A program made the position numbers and the translations under genes. Below are positions 38,227 through 51,290 of a stretch of DNA of 64,000 nt, in pieces. Position 1 is the stretch's first letter. Each line of letters opens with the position of its first letter. This stretch comes from Formicarius rufipectus (lineage: Eukaryota; Chordata; Aves; Passeriformes; Formicariidae), in contig VXAU01000305.1 in the NCBI GenBank assembly GCA_013399695.1, positions 743,960 to 807,959 of the forward strand, given 5' to 3'. Under the pieces are notes generated by a model. The model was not told the origin of the DNA. It did not search any database and was given only the letters and a program-made list of their open reading frames with translations.

Positions 38227-41200
38227 TCGTATTTTCAACTTCTTTCATATTTCACTATAATCAGTATAGAGGGATGATACTAAACTGGGCTTAATTCCTT
38301 AAAATCACAGTAGTGGGAATGGCACTCTGCTTGAGTCAAATTCTTTGACTGTAGAAGGGGGTTCTTTTTAGTAGCAGACATTTTATGTAATTTTTTTTTT
38401 AAATTTTATTTTGCATTTCAGTTCAAACAGCAACATAAATACAAACGGGGAAATCAGCATGGATATGCTGAGTGTGCCTCCATCCCTGTAAGGAGAGAGC
38501 TATTCCCTTTCATTAGCCTGATGTAGGTGTTGCACAGTATCAAACAGTAGAAGAGATTTCCCAAAATGAAAATAGTATGATACAAAATTAGGTCTTCAAA
38601 GAGGATTAAGAAGTGAGTCTGAATTGCCATAGTCAGGCACCACGAATTCAAACCAGGTTCCATGGAAACTGGGAGCCTTGCCCTTCCTCAACTGAGATGA
38701 GACACATTTATCGGTTTGGTTCACTCCTCCCTGACATTGTTAGAATTGAGAAGTCAAGCTGAGGTTCACAAGAAAAACTGACTAAATACAAGAAACCTAC
38801 ACCATCTGGAAACACTCAGCTCTTTCCACCAGAGTTCCTACAGAAAACCACACTTTGTGCCAGTATTACCCGAAGCTTCGTGACCTCTTTGAAATAGTGC
38901 CTGTGACTTGGTTACAGCAGTTTGGGCCAAAGGCAACTGGAAGTCAATGTCCAGGGAAAGAATAAAACAGCTGTTCTCTAGCATTTTGTCCTTGTTTTCA
39001 GCAGAATTTTGTTTTCATTAAATATCATTTTTTGTTCACTGCAAAGCAAGGATGAATGCCCTGCATTTATGTGCATACACCTCATTGACAAGGGAAATAG
39101 CTTGTTCCTGAAGCCCATACCTTTCACAATCACACAGAAGTTAAAACAGTAAAATTATTTTTTTCTTAAATAAAATGTAAAGCAATGACAATAGCTGATG
39201 AAAAATTACTAGAGGCAGATGATAACCATGAGAATAAGAAAGCATGCCTATTATCCTAGCATTTCACAGGAGAAATAACAATCTCAGAAGTAATACAGAG
39301 TATGCTAGATTGAAAATCATGCTGCTTGTCTGCCATTAATATGAACAAATGCAAGTTTTACAGCTTTCCCCCACAGCTATAGGTTATTAGAAGGCTGCTA
39401 AATTATAAAAAGCCTCTGGAATTCACACCACCTCCCTCTACCTTAATAAAAATGTGTACCACGACTTCCAGGGCAAGAGGTAAGATTACACTTCTTCTCC
39501 CAATGACTCTGGGAGGGAAGCTGAAATGGTGCCAGAGTGAATGGAGCAATAAAAATAAAGTTTGCACATTCCAGGATGTTCACAATGCCAATATATGCTC
39601 TTATAAATATAAATTTAAAAAATTAACCTGGATCCACTTTAAACTACAATAAAAGCAGGACCAAAGCCAGGTAGCAGCAATGGCTGAATGAAGTGAGAAT
39701 GCAACACAGAGAGCCTCGAGAAACAAGTATCCTGAGCCGAGAAATATTACAAGTTGCAGTCTTGGCTTAGGAAAGATGATGAAGAAGAGCAGACTGCTGG
39801 GGCTCTGCAGCACTTCTCTGGACTATGGGTCTTGCTTGCATAGTTTTGTGCTCTGAGTTTTCAAAATTCACTTTTTTCACATGCGATGCAGTCTATGGCA
39901 GTTGCAGGAGTGGATTTATTTGCCATCATGTCTGCTGAGCACAGCTGAGTGTGCCATTTTACGTTATGTTGTCACCTTCAGTAGGTTCAGGTCAACTAAC
40001 ATGATCACAGTCCACACTTTTATGTGGCAAGACAAAAGCATACTCTGAGACCACCAAGAATAAGGAACTTTCAGATACTTTTGGCAGCCATGAATCATTA
40101 GTTTTGTCCTGTAGTGACACAAAAAAAAAAAAACCAAAAACAAAAACAAAAACAAAAACAAAACAAAAAAAAAAAAAAAAACTGCAGACAACAAGCTTGA
40201 GAAGGTGCATGAACTGGTAACCATAGACTATTGTCAACCCCAAGATCATACAGATTCAGCCACCTAGGGAAGTTCAACAACACTGATCTGGAGTGTGCTT
40301 TTACAGTAGTTGCAGATTTCTCTTGTAGTAGTCATCTTTCCCATTTTATTTGTTTTATACGCCTCCTCTTAAATGCAGATGTAATCATACCAAATCTACC
40401 TCTGAAATAGGTAAAACTAGTGAATAGCTTCCGTTGCCCATTGTTCATTAACTTATCCTCACATTGTCAGCAAGGTCAGTTTTATTCTTTGATATTATTC
40501 AAAGAACCAAAATAGAAATAAGCATTGCAATGCATACACGAGACAAGCAGCCACTATTCTGCCATCACAGTGACTGCTTCAGAATTAAATCTTTAATGAC
40601 ATGTGTGTATATAAGCTATAATAAAGATCTCTTTTAATGTTAGATTACCTAGTACAGCACAGTTTTCAAATAGTACAAGCCCTGCTGGCATAGAATGATG
40701 CCATTATTTGCAATGTACATTGTTTACTCACAAAATGCTTAGAATGAGGGGTTAACATTTTGGAAAAACACCTGTTACGTTTTCTCATTTTTCTGGAAAT
40801 CTTCCTTTGTTTTAGTCATTTATGATAATATTAACATTTAAGATTTCTACCTTTTCTTATCCAGCAGATTCAGCTCCAAGGATCTAGCTCTGCCACAGTT
40901 ACCAGATGAAGTGGAACCTATTTCATTCTAAAACAGTACAAGACTTCTCCAGGAGGTTCCAGTAGAAAATGCTCTGAAAAGAAAAACACTCAACAGTAGT
41001 AAGACTTTGTGCTTAACAGATCAAAATTCAGTTTAGGCAACCAGGTAAGGGGAAGTAGCAGATAAACCACTCTTTTGGAACACCACCTCCAATTAAAAAA
41101 AAAATAATAATAATTTGGGTTTAATTTTTTTATATCCCTGAACCACTAGTTGATTTGATATGCTAACCTGCCTAATATCAGTAGAAAGCACAAGTTTTTA

Positions 41201-41331
41201 AGAAGGCAACATTTGAGAAAACAATTTCATTTGGGAAAAAAAAAAAAAAAAGGAGAGGAACAATTAAATATCTAGTAAGAGTTATGTCATCTTAAGAATA
41301 AAAAAGTTCAGTACTGCCAGCAGAATCCTTA
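38227..41331. other. Gene-free AT-rich stretch
   Basis: No supported gene. Contains the A-rich tract at 40121-40182; no other recognised repeat. Frames are 86 codons or less, the longest ones being by-products of the poly-A tract. Confidence 0.5.
40121..40182. repeat. (CAAAAA)n / poly-A tract
   Basis: A-run, then four to five CAAAAA units, then another A-run. Simple sequence, possibly a retroelement tail, but no body is recognised upstream. Confidence 0.85.
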
Positions 41332-41336
41332 AAAAC
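41332..41336. repeat. Left target-site duplication (AAAAC)
   Basis: AAAAC directly precedes the TGTACTGG terminus and is repeated directly after the other terminus. Being A-rich and short, it is supportive rather than conclusive. Confidence 0.6.
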
Positions 41337-42023
41337 TGTACTGGTTTAGAGTTAAACTGGCAGGAGAAATGAATCCACCTCAGAAAGGGATTGCAAGTCA
41401 GAATAACAATTTAATAAAAGATCACAAAATACACTGATACAGAAAGAAAATTCATTTGTGCCACAAAAACACCAGATGTACAGCCCAGCACAGTGGGGCA
41501 CAAGCAGAATGGAGCTCACCAACATCTGTGCTGAGCACCACATAGCCCCACCCTGAGTTTAAAGTAAAAAGAAGACAAGAAACTGGTGAAAATGATGGTT
41601 GCAGTCTGGTGGCAGTCTCAGTCTGATTGAGGCTCTGGTCCTCCTCTGGATCCGAATAGAGCCCCCAGTCCCAAACTCCAAGCTTATATCCACTTGGGCT
41701 CAGATGGGAACGCCCAGTCCCTCCCCCTGGGTGGAGACTTTCACAATGGGTGATTTACTCTGTGAGGTGAACAATGGCATATTTTTGGCATACCTGATGG
41801 ACCATTAGCAGATATGACCCCTCAGGTGGGTGTGGAGGCAGGAGAGCTTCCTTATCTCACAGAAGTTCCTAAACACCCAGCTTGTAGCCTGAGGGGTTGG
41901 GTGTGTCTTAGACAATTTCTGCCAATGGGCCATCGTGAGCGGTTCATGGGAAAAATGACATAGGGAGTTTAGAAAACACACACACAGAGTGACAAACTGA
42001 TCCTGGCTACTAAAACTAGGACA
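41337..42023 (-). mobile_element. Solo LTR, avian ERVL-like
   Basis: The 687-bp block starts TGTACTGGTTTAGAG and ends CTAAAACTAGGACA, imperfect inverted TG...CA termini (9 of the first 11 positions agree). AAAAC flanks it on both sides (41332-41336 and 42024-42028), a 5-bp target duplication as known for ERVL-type elements. Internal segments such as AAGCTTATATCCACTTGGGC and GAACGCCCAGTCCCTCCCCC match, as I recall, an LTR family common in passerine genomes. On the minus strand it reads TGTCCTAGTTTTAG... to ...AAACCAGTACA with a possible ATTAAA signal in its last third, so minus is the likelier orientation. No internal viral region is present; recombination between two LTRs is the usual origin. 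Few CpGs remain, suggesting some age. Confidence 0.75.
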
Positions 42024-42028
42024 AAAAC
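42024..42028. repeat. Right target-site duplication (AAAAC)
   Basis: Exact match to 41332-41336, directly after the LTR end. Confidence 0.6.
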
Positions 42029-43261
42029 ATACTTTTTAGAACTTCCAGTTTAATAATTATGAAAAGAAATTACTGAATATTCATTTGCAAATAAATTGAA
42101 ATTAACTGCAAACTGGAATTAATTTGCTACAGTGTTGAATAAGTATTTTTCAATCTATCCTAAAGTAAACCTTTAAAGAAGAAATGTAAATAACTACAAT
42201 AAAAAATACTTAGATCTCACAGTACTTCCCATCCACAGTTCTAAAAGTATTCAAAAATATGCTTTTTAACAGCTTTAATTTACCAAGCAACTTACTAGAA
42301 GCAAGACCTTGAATTTAATTGACTTGAGTCTAAAAAATGCCTACACAGATACACTATCATACATTCGATATATACCATAGTGTTTATTATTGATCCACAA
42401 AATTGAATATAGTCATTTTACCAGGGAGCCAATATTACTATTATTAATTACATGGAACATATCAGTGTTAGACAAGCCAAGACACAAACTGTTTTTCCTC
42501 CCAAACCTTCATCTCCTCTGATGCTGCATTTTAAACACCAGCTTCCCAGTCATTTTTCAAATACTGCCAAAGAAAAAATTTTAGCATGAAAAGACTATGC
42601 TTGAATCCAAATAAGACTATAATAATCACACTAACTGGCTTTCCTGAAGTGTTTGTCATCAGAAAAGGGATATTTTTCTTTTTTTTTCAGGATGCTCGTA
42701 CAGATTTGGTTAAGCACATATGCAATGGATAATATAATTTCCTTCCAGCCATAAAATAAGCTTCCAAAAGCAGAATCCTCATTTCTTATTTTTCTTTAAT
42801 GCTTCTAAGGTTTTTAAAAGTATAAAACTAGTTTTGAAGGTAGTATGAAGATGCTTCTCACCTCAAAAATTAGTACATTGTACACACAAGTGAAAAAGAT
42901 CCATCACAAAATTAGTCACCATTAGAGGTTAATACACATACCGAGAAGATCAATGACCTGTTCTGGTAGGTCTATCTCCTTCCCCTGCCTGAACTCCAAC
43001 CATTCCCTAGATTGGCTTCATCTCGCAGGGCACATCAGGTTAAAATGCCCTGCTAAGAGTCTGATGTTACTGAAGAAATTGCACCATGCAGGAACATTCT
43101 TAAAGTGCTTGCACACCTGGTCTGCAAGGGAGTCTGTCCAGCCTGGGGGATGAGATGGGCAGTTCAGTGCCTGTCTGCACCTGGCCAGGAATGCACATGC
43201 CCACAGATGTGATTGTGATTTCATTGGCATGGTAGCTTAACAGTAGATGAAAGGTCTCATC
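42029..43261. other. Unique non-coding DNA
   Basis: No gene recognised. The segment 42950-43255 is less AT-rich and has overlapping frames on both strands (66-70 codons); I could not assign it to a repeat or a gene. Confidence 0.5.
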
Positions 43262-43880
43262 ACTGAATTACAGAACGATTGAGGCTGGAAGGGACTCTAG
43301 AAGTTGTCCTGCCCAGTCCCCTACTCAAGGTAGAGGTACTTAAAGCCAGCTACCCAGAACTGTACCCAAATGGCTTTTGAATATATGCAAGGAGGGAGAA
43401 TTCACCACCTCCCTGGGTGACCTGTGCCACTGCTTGGTCATTCTCACAGAGAAAAATTGATTCCTGATGTTCAGATGGACTCTCCTATGTTCCATTTTGT
43501 GGCCGTTGGCTCCTGTTCTGTCACTGGGCACCACTGAAAAGAGCCCGGCTCCATCTTCTTTGCACTGTTTCTTTGGGTATTTATACACATAGAAAAGATC
43601 CCTCTGAGCCTTCTCTTTGTCACCCTTCACTGCACTCTCTCTCTGCTATGCCCTTATCTCACTTGTACTGGAAAGCTGGTAACTGGACACAGTGCTTCTG
43701 GTGTTGCCATGGGGAGCATCACCTCCCTCATCCCACCAGCAGCACTCCTGTACCCTTTGCCACCTTTGCTGCAAGGTTGCATTTCTGGTTCATGTTCAAC
43801 GTGGAGTCCAGGAGGACCCCAAAATTCTTTATTGCAAAGTTGCTTTCCAGATGGTCATCTTCCTTGCTGGCACATAGCGA
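43262..43880 (-). mobile_element. CR1 LINE 3' fragment, minus orientation (long copy)
   Basis: ACAGAACGATTGAGGCTGG and GGGACTCTAGAAG mark the reverse-complemented 3' UTR. ATTCACCACCTCCCTGGG, TCCATTTTGTGGCCGTTGGC, TCTTTGCACTG and GGTTCATGTTCAACGTGGAG, GTCCAGGAGGACCCC follow in the order expected for a minus-strand CR1 reaching into the reverse transcriptase frame. The overlapping stop-free frames here (96 codons -, 133 codons +) are by-products of the element, not genes. Confidence 0.92.
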
Positions 43881-46800
43881 GTGGCAACAATTCCCAGTTC
43901 TCATTTCTAGGAGTTTCTGCTTAAAAATAAATAAAGAGAAAAGCAGGGGATGTTCTGTACATGCTGCCTTTTGAATTTTGCAGACAGGCATTTAATTACT
44001 TACAAAAGGCAAAGGAGAGAAAATAACAGCATAAGTCTTCAGGAAACTGTAAATCCAAAATAATTCAAGAGGCTAAGATTATTAATGACACAATAGACAC
44101 TTCAGACCAAAACCACGTCTTATTCTTGGTTAATATTTACTGGCATAACAATATGGATTCCCCCAACTCATTTTTTTACCCTAAAGAGGATGTCCCTGTG
44201 ATATTTACCCTGTGATGTTGATGCTTGGTACAGGAGTTGAACCAGGGGATGTGTTTGAGGCTCCAGCTGCTGATGCAGACAGTTCTGCTGCTGTGCTGCC
44301 AACCAACTCACACTGCAGCCATCTCGGTTTCAGTCTGCTGTTCCTCCTCTCACAGAAACCCAGCAATGATTCTAATTCTTTTAGAAAGGATAAAATTACC
44401 TGTAAGATTCACACACTGAATGCAAAAAAACCCAAACCAAACCAAACCAACCAAACAAAACCAAAAAAAGGTAGTTTTCTATATTCAGTCCTTCTCTTTT
44501 CTTTCAGTCTTTATCTTTCTTGCCTGTGTGCTCTCCCCTCCAAGGTTCCTGCCTTGCTGAGCATGCATGTGAACACAAACCAGCAGGGGTTTTAAAGTTT
44601 TAAAAATGTTTGCATGTTTATAACTATAATGGCTCTCCCTTGTTTAAAGGACAGCTTTTTTAACAGAAATAGACCCCAATATTATAAACCAGACATGCAA
44701 ACTGAACCAGCCATTTCTTCTCTTCCTGGCAAATGATGCAAAAGTCTCAGTGGCAGACGTCCTAGTCTGCAGAGGTCTCCAGGGCAGAGGAAAGGCAGCA
44801 CTCCTCCACTGTCAGGTTTCAGGGTAGGTGAATTATTTTATCTTTCCTTGCAATTACATGTTTCTTCTTTCTCTTGTCTCCATAACCTCTGGAACAATGA
44901 TAGCTTTTGTGGCTTACAAGAAACAGGTTGCACAGTGTGTCTGGACCTCAAGTATAGGAAAGGGAAGGAGTCACCAGGACTTGCATTATCCCTTCCTGTT
45001 CAGTTTCTCAGGGATGACTTAACAATACTTACAACTGCTCCCCTGTCTTGGCCAGAGTTTTTCCTCCAGGACAGCCTTACTGGGCGACTGCTGAGTCACA
45101 GCTCTGAAGAATTAAATAGAATTCAGCTTTAAAGACAGAAAAACCTTTTCTAAATATCTATCCTCTACCTGAGCTCTTCATGGCAAGCCATAGTGGCATT
45201 AGTTTGATGCTACAGGATTACTGCAGTTTCAATCTTTCTAATAAATATTAACCAATACATTTCTTGAAGTTATGGTGGTGGTAGTCTTTTTCTGTGTATT
45301 AGCTCGTGTCCCAGAGTAAATCTTATATTCTGGACTTCTCTCCGTTATAAAACTGCAATACCACATCCCAAATTCAGTGAGCAGTGAAACCTCTAAATGG
45401 AAACAAGTAGGTAAATAAATCACATGAGTACAGGTAATGCAACCTGAAAGCATGATGGATTTTATTTCAGCAGATAAAATCATAGGAAGTTGACAAAATA
45501 CTTCCAAAAGTACTTCAGAACTGTCCATATAAATTCAGATAGGAGAGATACTGAAGAATGAGCACCTTCAACCTGACTTCACATATGAGTAACAGCACCT
45601 GGTGTGGTAGAATGACATCTACGTACCTTAATATACATCTATGTACAGAAAGGAACTGAGTCTAAGATGAGAACAAATTAGAATTAGGATCTAGAGGAAA
45701 GAATTTTGGAGATCAGCTCATCAGACAAGATGCTACTGGTTACTCCATGCATTTACTGCAGAAACGTGCATACCAGTCTTACTAAAGGTTTGTGATCCAA
45801 GAGAGAAAATTTCAGTAAAAAGGTTAAAGAAACCTCCTCATTCTAAATGCCTCTTCAATGGGTTAATTATATCTACTGTTAAAAACAAAGTCTCTATGAC
45901 TGAGCCAAAGCCTTTGACACACCTATGTGCAAATATTAAACCTCTTTAGTACTCCATTTACTCCACTTAGAAGAGTCTTATCCCCAGCAACCAAAACTCC
46001 TCATAGTCTTCTTTTGCAGAACTTTCATCTGCTTAAAATTCTCAGCATAAGACATTTTTTTATGGTTATGAATCAATTCTAAGTTCTCACAAATTTTATT
46101 GTATTTGTGAAGACTTAAGTGACAAATTCATTGACTCAGCAATGCTAGATGAAAATTACTTTCTTATCCCATTTGCTACTATCCTTATCCAGCAGACAAG
46201 GGCCAAGTTAGTCTTTTCTACCATGGCACATTGCAAGGCAAGGTCCTGCTAATATGATAACAAGTTGCTTTCTAAGAATATAATTTTTTAGCATGACCTT
46301 ATAGGTGGATTTAGTTCCAGCTTATGACACCCAAATATTGATCTCTTCACAGACATTTATGTATGCAAGCTGGAATCATGACTCAGTTCAAGATTAAGAT
46401 GTCTATGTTTAGATGCCAATATGCAGATATGCACCTAGAAAGCTGATTCAGTACATATCACATTTACTGAGATATGCAACCAGATTCCCAAAAGACTTAA
46501 AATACAAAGACAATGCTTTCAAATATTTTCGTCTGAAAAGAAAAATGTAACACTGGATTTATCAAAAAAATCTCTCAAAACAGATGGCTGATGATGTAGA
46601 TGACTTAAATTTAAAATGTTTTTAAAGATATTATTCAAAGCAGTCCGTGGAAAAACATTTTTCACAGCCTAGAAAGAGGAAGGCATAGATACCTCCAGGG
46701 GACTCCACCAGCAAGAGCAGTATCACCAATTCACTGTTGGATAAAGGCTGAGAGGGAGCTCTGTTTTGGGAATCAAACCCTTCATTTCAATTGTTGCTCT

Positions 46801-49800
46801 TAGAAGTGACTGAGGAAAAATAGGAACACTTTATCTAGTGGAAAAACTTGACATTTTATGTGACAAAACATTTTATTAAAAACTTGAAAAATCAAAGACT
46901 TCTAAATATATTTCAAATTCATTACATCCATAGCAAATATATATTCTATGTAGAGGAAAGCACTGCTGTCTTTCTTGACTTCATTGCACAAAATGACTCC
47001 TTAGATCTGAAAACAGGAACTTCCAGCCAAATGATTCTTTGTTCAACTTCTTCATGGAAGACTAAGTTTGTCTAACACTCACTTTGTCTCCTTTCATGCT
47101 GCTGTTTTAAGACACTTGTGGCTGTCCCAGATAGCTGCTGGCTGACAGAATTAGTGCCCTCAAGGGAAGATGAACAATTTTGATTTTACAAGCATTTTTG
47201 GCTGAAGCACCAGACTGGGGTACTGCTATTTTTCAGAAACAAGACCTTTAGTTTTAAATCATTCATGTAACCACTGGCTGGGCTCCAGGATTTTCTTTTC
47301 TTCACCTACTTTGTTTTATGAGAAAGAATGCATCACTAAGAGGACCCCCTGGATAGTCCTTTTGCAAGATCCCTAAAGTCATGTAATTAGTTCCAGCACA
47401 GGATTTTTTTCTTACTACGGATGGCAACCTGAGCCTGCAAAGGTCCCTTGCCCAATTTCATTTGCACTGCACTTAAGAGAAATGTTGAATGCAACAGTAA
47501 ATCGGATTCTCTCTGCATACTTTCCCACTGGGTTCTCTGCATAGGGAATAGACTTTCTCTTCTTGCTCTTTCAAGAGAATCATTACTTAGACATATCTGT
47601 GTAAAAATACAAAAACTATCAGGGATGTTTTTAGGCAGACTCAACAATAGTTTGGAATGGTGTCAGAGGTTTAGAGTTCTTTTATTATTATGTGTGTATT
47701 GGGCATTCAAAATATCAACAGTGAAAAATTTAGTATCTCGTTCGTGGTAAAGTCACTCTGACCTTTTACTAAAAAGCAATCTGCTTAGTGGCTATTAAAT
47801 CCATTTTAAGTCTTGAGGTACAGATTAAGTCACTGTTTCATATAACCATTTAAATGGACCCATTCCCACCCTTAAGCATATAGAGCTGTTGCCCCACTCA
47901 GCTTCTTCTGACTTCATTTATCAGTACATCTCTGAATGCAATTTCTTTTCTCCTGCAAAAGAATCTTTGGGACTGACATCCCTTCTATGTCTTTTATGGT
48001 ATGGACATGGTACAGACAATGTGCATAAAGACAGAGTAATGGACCTTCAGGGTCTGCTGGGATGTCCTGCCACAGCCACACCAAGGTAATTAATAAGTAC
48101 CTGCAAGCCTGACTTATGTGGTAGAACTGAACGTGAGGTTTTAGGCAGCACGGCCTCATTTATATGTGTCTGAGGCTGCGTTTTAAAAGAAATCTGATTC
48201 TCTCAAGCCTTTCTGACCTGGTGAATTTAAACTGCTGACAACAAAATTAATTGCTCTATGTAGATTAACCCCAATTGTTTGCAAAGTTCAACCCCATTTC
48301 CAGCTCTATTTTCCACAACATAAGCATTCCAGCAGATCTGCATTTCATTGCACAGATGGTGTCTCCAAAAAATACAACAAAGTCTATTCATTGTTACAGG
48401 TTTCTGGTGCCAGGACATACAGAAGGTTTATATGCCACTATGGAAAAGTAAGACAGAAGTAAGGTTTTTCTCAGGTAATAAAATCACCTTTTATTTCATC
48501 TTCTCTTTCACAAAGGCAGGTGTTACCCAGTATCTCACTACAAGTTCATTGGACAGTATAAATGAACTTTTTTTCCAGATGTATCTGCACTTCTAACTAG
48601 TTTGTTAAACTAAACACGTTTCTCATGACTGTTCTTGACTTCCCTAACAAACTGTCCAAATTCATGTAAATCACAGCCACAGCAATCTGATGAGAAACTT
48701 AGCTGCTAGTTCTGTATTCAGAGAGCAGAGTCAGGTTATTCCCTGCGTGGAGCATAGCCCTGTGCTTGGGGACAGGCAGGCTCTAGTCTCAGATATTAAA
48801 AGCTCTAGTTTTAAAAGCACTCCTGTCAAGACAGGACATACTTTTATAAATCCTCATCCAAGTCTGGAATCAAGTGTTACCTGCTCAGTTCAGCACTCCT
48901 ATCTATTGGGAGAGGTCAAATGTCCCAGTAAGTCTGGAAAGGTTTTGTGAATATAAATGAACTTCTGATATAACCAAGACTGGGGAGAGGTTTAAGAGAG
49001 CACTAAGGCATGGAAATACCTTTTTTCTATCAGGACAGGCTCTGTGAGTGTGGATGCTCCCTCCACAGCAATCCTCTTTGTTATTTCAGTCCCACTGGAA
49101 GGTTTTGAAAGGGCTTAGAATCCAAGAGGCACAAAGCGAAAGTACCCATTGTGCTGAGGTTTGTGGCAGAATGGAGAGAAAAGACAGAGAGTGCCATTTC
49201 AAAGTGACAGATGGCTGTGGCCAGATGAAGTCACTTGCTCCTCACCTCCAGCTGTGCAGGCACCACTGGCAGCCTCTGAACATGCTACCCAGTATCTCCT
49301 TTCTATTTCACCAAACCAGTTAAACCAGTCAACCCTTAACTGTTTCTGTTCCTCTCACATCACGCACATGGTTCTGCAGCTATTCCACACTGCTCAGAGA
49401 GTCCTTAGGGTTTTCTATTTTGGTTTCAGTTGGGTTTGTTGTTCCTGTCAAGATCGGCCTGTGACGAGAACCACCAGCACCATGGCCGTGAGCTGTCTCC
49501 TTCCTGTGTAAACGTGCACATCTGATGCTCTGCACACGCAGCAGGTGACACTCATGGCAACGTAACGAAAAGGGACTACAGAAAACTGTAGCACAGGTGA
49601 ATTCAGAGTGTAGGCATAGACACAGTTGCATCAGGCAGTCACAAAGATCCCAGTGGACTTTCTTAGCTGCTCTCATCTTTAACAATGTCAGGATCAAAGT
49701 TCCTCTTGTGATATTTTTTATGCTAAACATATTTTAAAAACAGAATCAGTAGAAGTATGTCCACATAAAGTCCACACATAAATAGTGTGACTATTTCAGA

Positions 49801-50969
49801 GACTAGTCAGCTTAAAACTATTATTTATCTCATTCCCAACAAAAGATCTGAATTTTGCAAGTGCCATACATAGAATCCCTTTTTATGCAACAAAAAAAAT
49901 TGTGGAACAATATTTGTAAGAATAAAATGCTGAGCTGTGGCTTTTTTGCCACACTATTTCTAACTGGTCTTGCCACAAAAATTCTAACTGTTTCTCCCTG
50001 GAAGTGGTGGTTCATTTGCCAACAGCAGTCTGAAATGGCAGGGGGCAGCAGGAGAGAAGGTAGTGTTTATGGATGGTTAATCCATGCTCATCTTCTCTGT
50101 GTGTTGTGACTCTATCCAACCTGGTAGACAAGAAACAAATTCAAAAAATTAAATGTCATTCCCCATCTCCACCCCCCCCACCAGTATTTGTTAATCTAAT
50201 GTTTATGGATTTTGTGGCTGCAAAAAGGGATATTAAATATATGTACCATTTATTTTTCTTGCAAGTGCTTAGCTTTTGAATCTTGTATTTATGATGACAT
50301 GTGAAGTTGTTCAGATAGATAAATCATTGTACTCCACATAGGAATATATACATAAGTCACCAATCTCCACAATTAGTAATTCATTTTGTCCTGAAAAATA
50401 TTTCCTACTGTTAACTAAAAGGTTTTCAATACATTCCAGCTATACAGTTCTGTACTGGGGCTGAAATAGAGGCTATACACTAAAACCTGAAGAGTTTCTC
50501 ATTTATAAAGCAAGAATTAGAATTAATTTTGGCACTATTAATGAATTATTTGTCCAGGTCTTTTGTCCACTTTACTGGACAATTCTTTAAACTAAAAATA
50601 AGACGTCAAAGCAGAGGAAGTTTTATTGAATGGAAGCTGATGCTGTTTAGCTCTATTTCCAGAGGGGAAACACATCATATACTACACAGCTTTCTGAAAA
50701 CAAAATTAATTTCAGTGACTAAATAATAACTCAAAAAAGCAGCCATATACCTCCATTCATTAAGAACAGCTCTGACTTTCCACTCAAACTGGAGTTCATA
50801 GGACTAGGGAGGCAATCCTGGGAAACACAGATCCAGTCATAACATTCACTCCTTTCCTGCTCTGGCCTGTGACCACTCTTCCTTGGGCCACGGCCACTCA
50901 TCATTGGCTGTAGAGTTCCGTGCACCCTCTGAGCCATGGTGTGCTCATGTCCTCAGCCCTGGGTGCAGC
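43881..50969. other. Gene-free stretch, about 7 kb
   Basis: No supported gene or interspersed repeat. Holds a (CCAAA)n tract at 44424-44468. Frames up to 127 codons (44212-44595 +) partly owe their length to this tract. Two overlapping 116-codon frames on opposite strands lie at about 49161-49730; neither shows a domain or convincing splice context. Confidence 0.5.
44424..44468. repeat. (CCAAA)n-type simple repeat
   Basis: A-run followed by CCAAA/CCAACC units. A similar motif in the opposite orientation occurs at 58863-58946. Confidence 0.8.
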
Positions 50970-51290
50970 AGCCCTTTAGTACATAAAGGGGGCCAATAAG
51001 AAAGATGGGGACAGACCTTTAGGTAGGGCCTGTAGCAATAGGACAAGGGGTAATGGTTTTAAACTGAAGGAGGGTAGGTATAGATTAGATATAAGGAAGA
51101 AGTGTTTTACAGTGAGGGTGGGAAACACTCACAGGTTGCCCAGAATGGTGGTAGATCCTCATCCCTGGAAACATTCAAGGTCAGGTTGGACAGGGCTCTC
51201 AGAGACCTGACCAAGTGGAAGATGTCCCTGCTAATTGTAAGGGACTAAGTGGACTTCAGAGGTCCCTTCCAATGCAAACTATTGGATGAC
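50970..51290 (+). mobile_element. CR1 LINE 3' fragment, plus orientation
   Basis: TTAGTACATAAAGGGGGCCAATAAGAAAGATGGGG begins the homology; short blocks CCTGTAGCAATAGGACAAGG, GGTATAGATTAGATATAAGG, GGTTGCCCAGAATGG, GTCAGGTTGGACAGGGCTCT and CTTCAGAGGTCCCTTCCAAT follow in CR1 order. It ends without a clear terminal octamer repeat. 5'-truncated, non-coding. Confidence 0.9.

Noticed and set aside
39964..40283. Three overlapping minus frames with long Phe/Val/Leu runs that mimic membrane segments
   Set aside because: They are translations of the poly-A/(CAAAAA)n tract at 40121-40182 in different frames.
43573..43974. 133-codon plus-strand open frame and overlapping minus frames
   Set aside because: Lies on a minus-oriented CR1 copy; the frames are by-products of the element.
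44212..44595. 127-codon plus-strand open frame
   Set aside because: Its centre (KPKPNQTNQTKPKK) is the translation of a (CCAAA)n simple repeat; no domain on either side.
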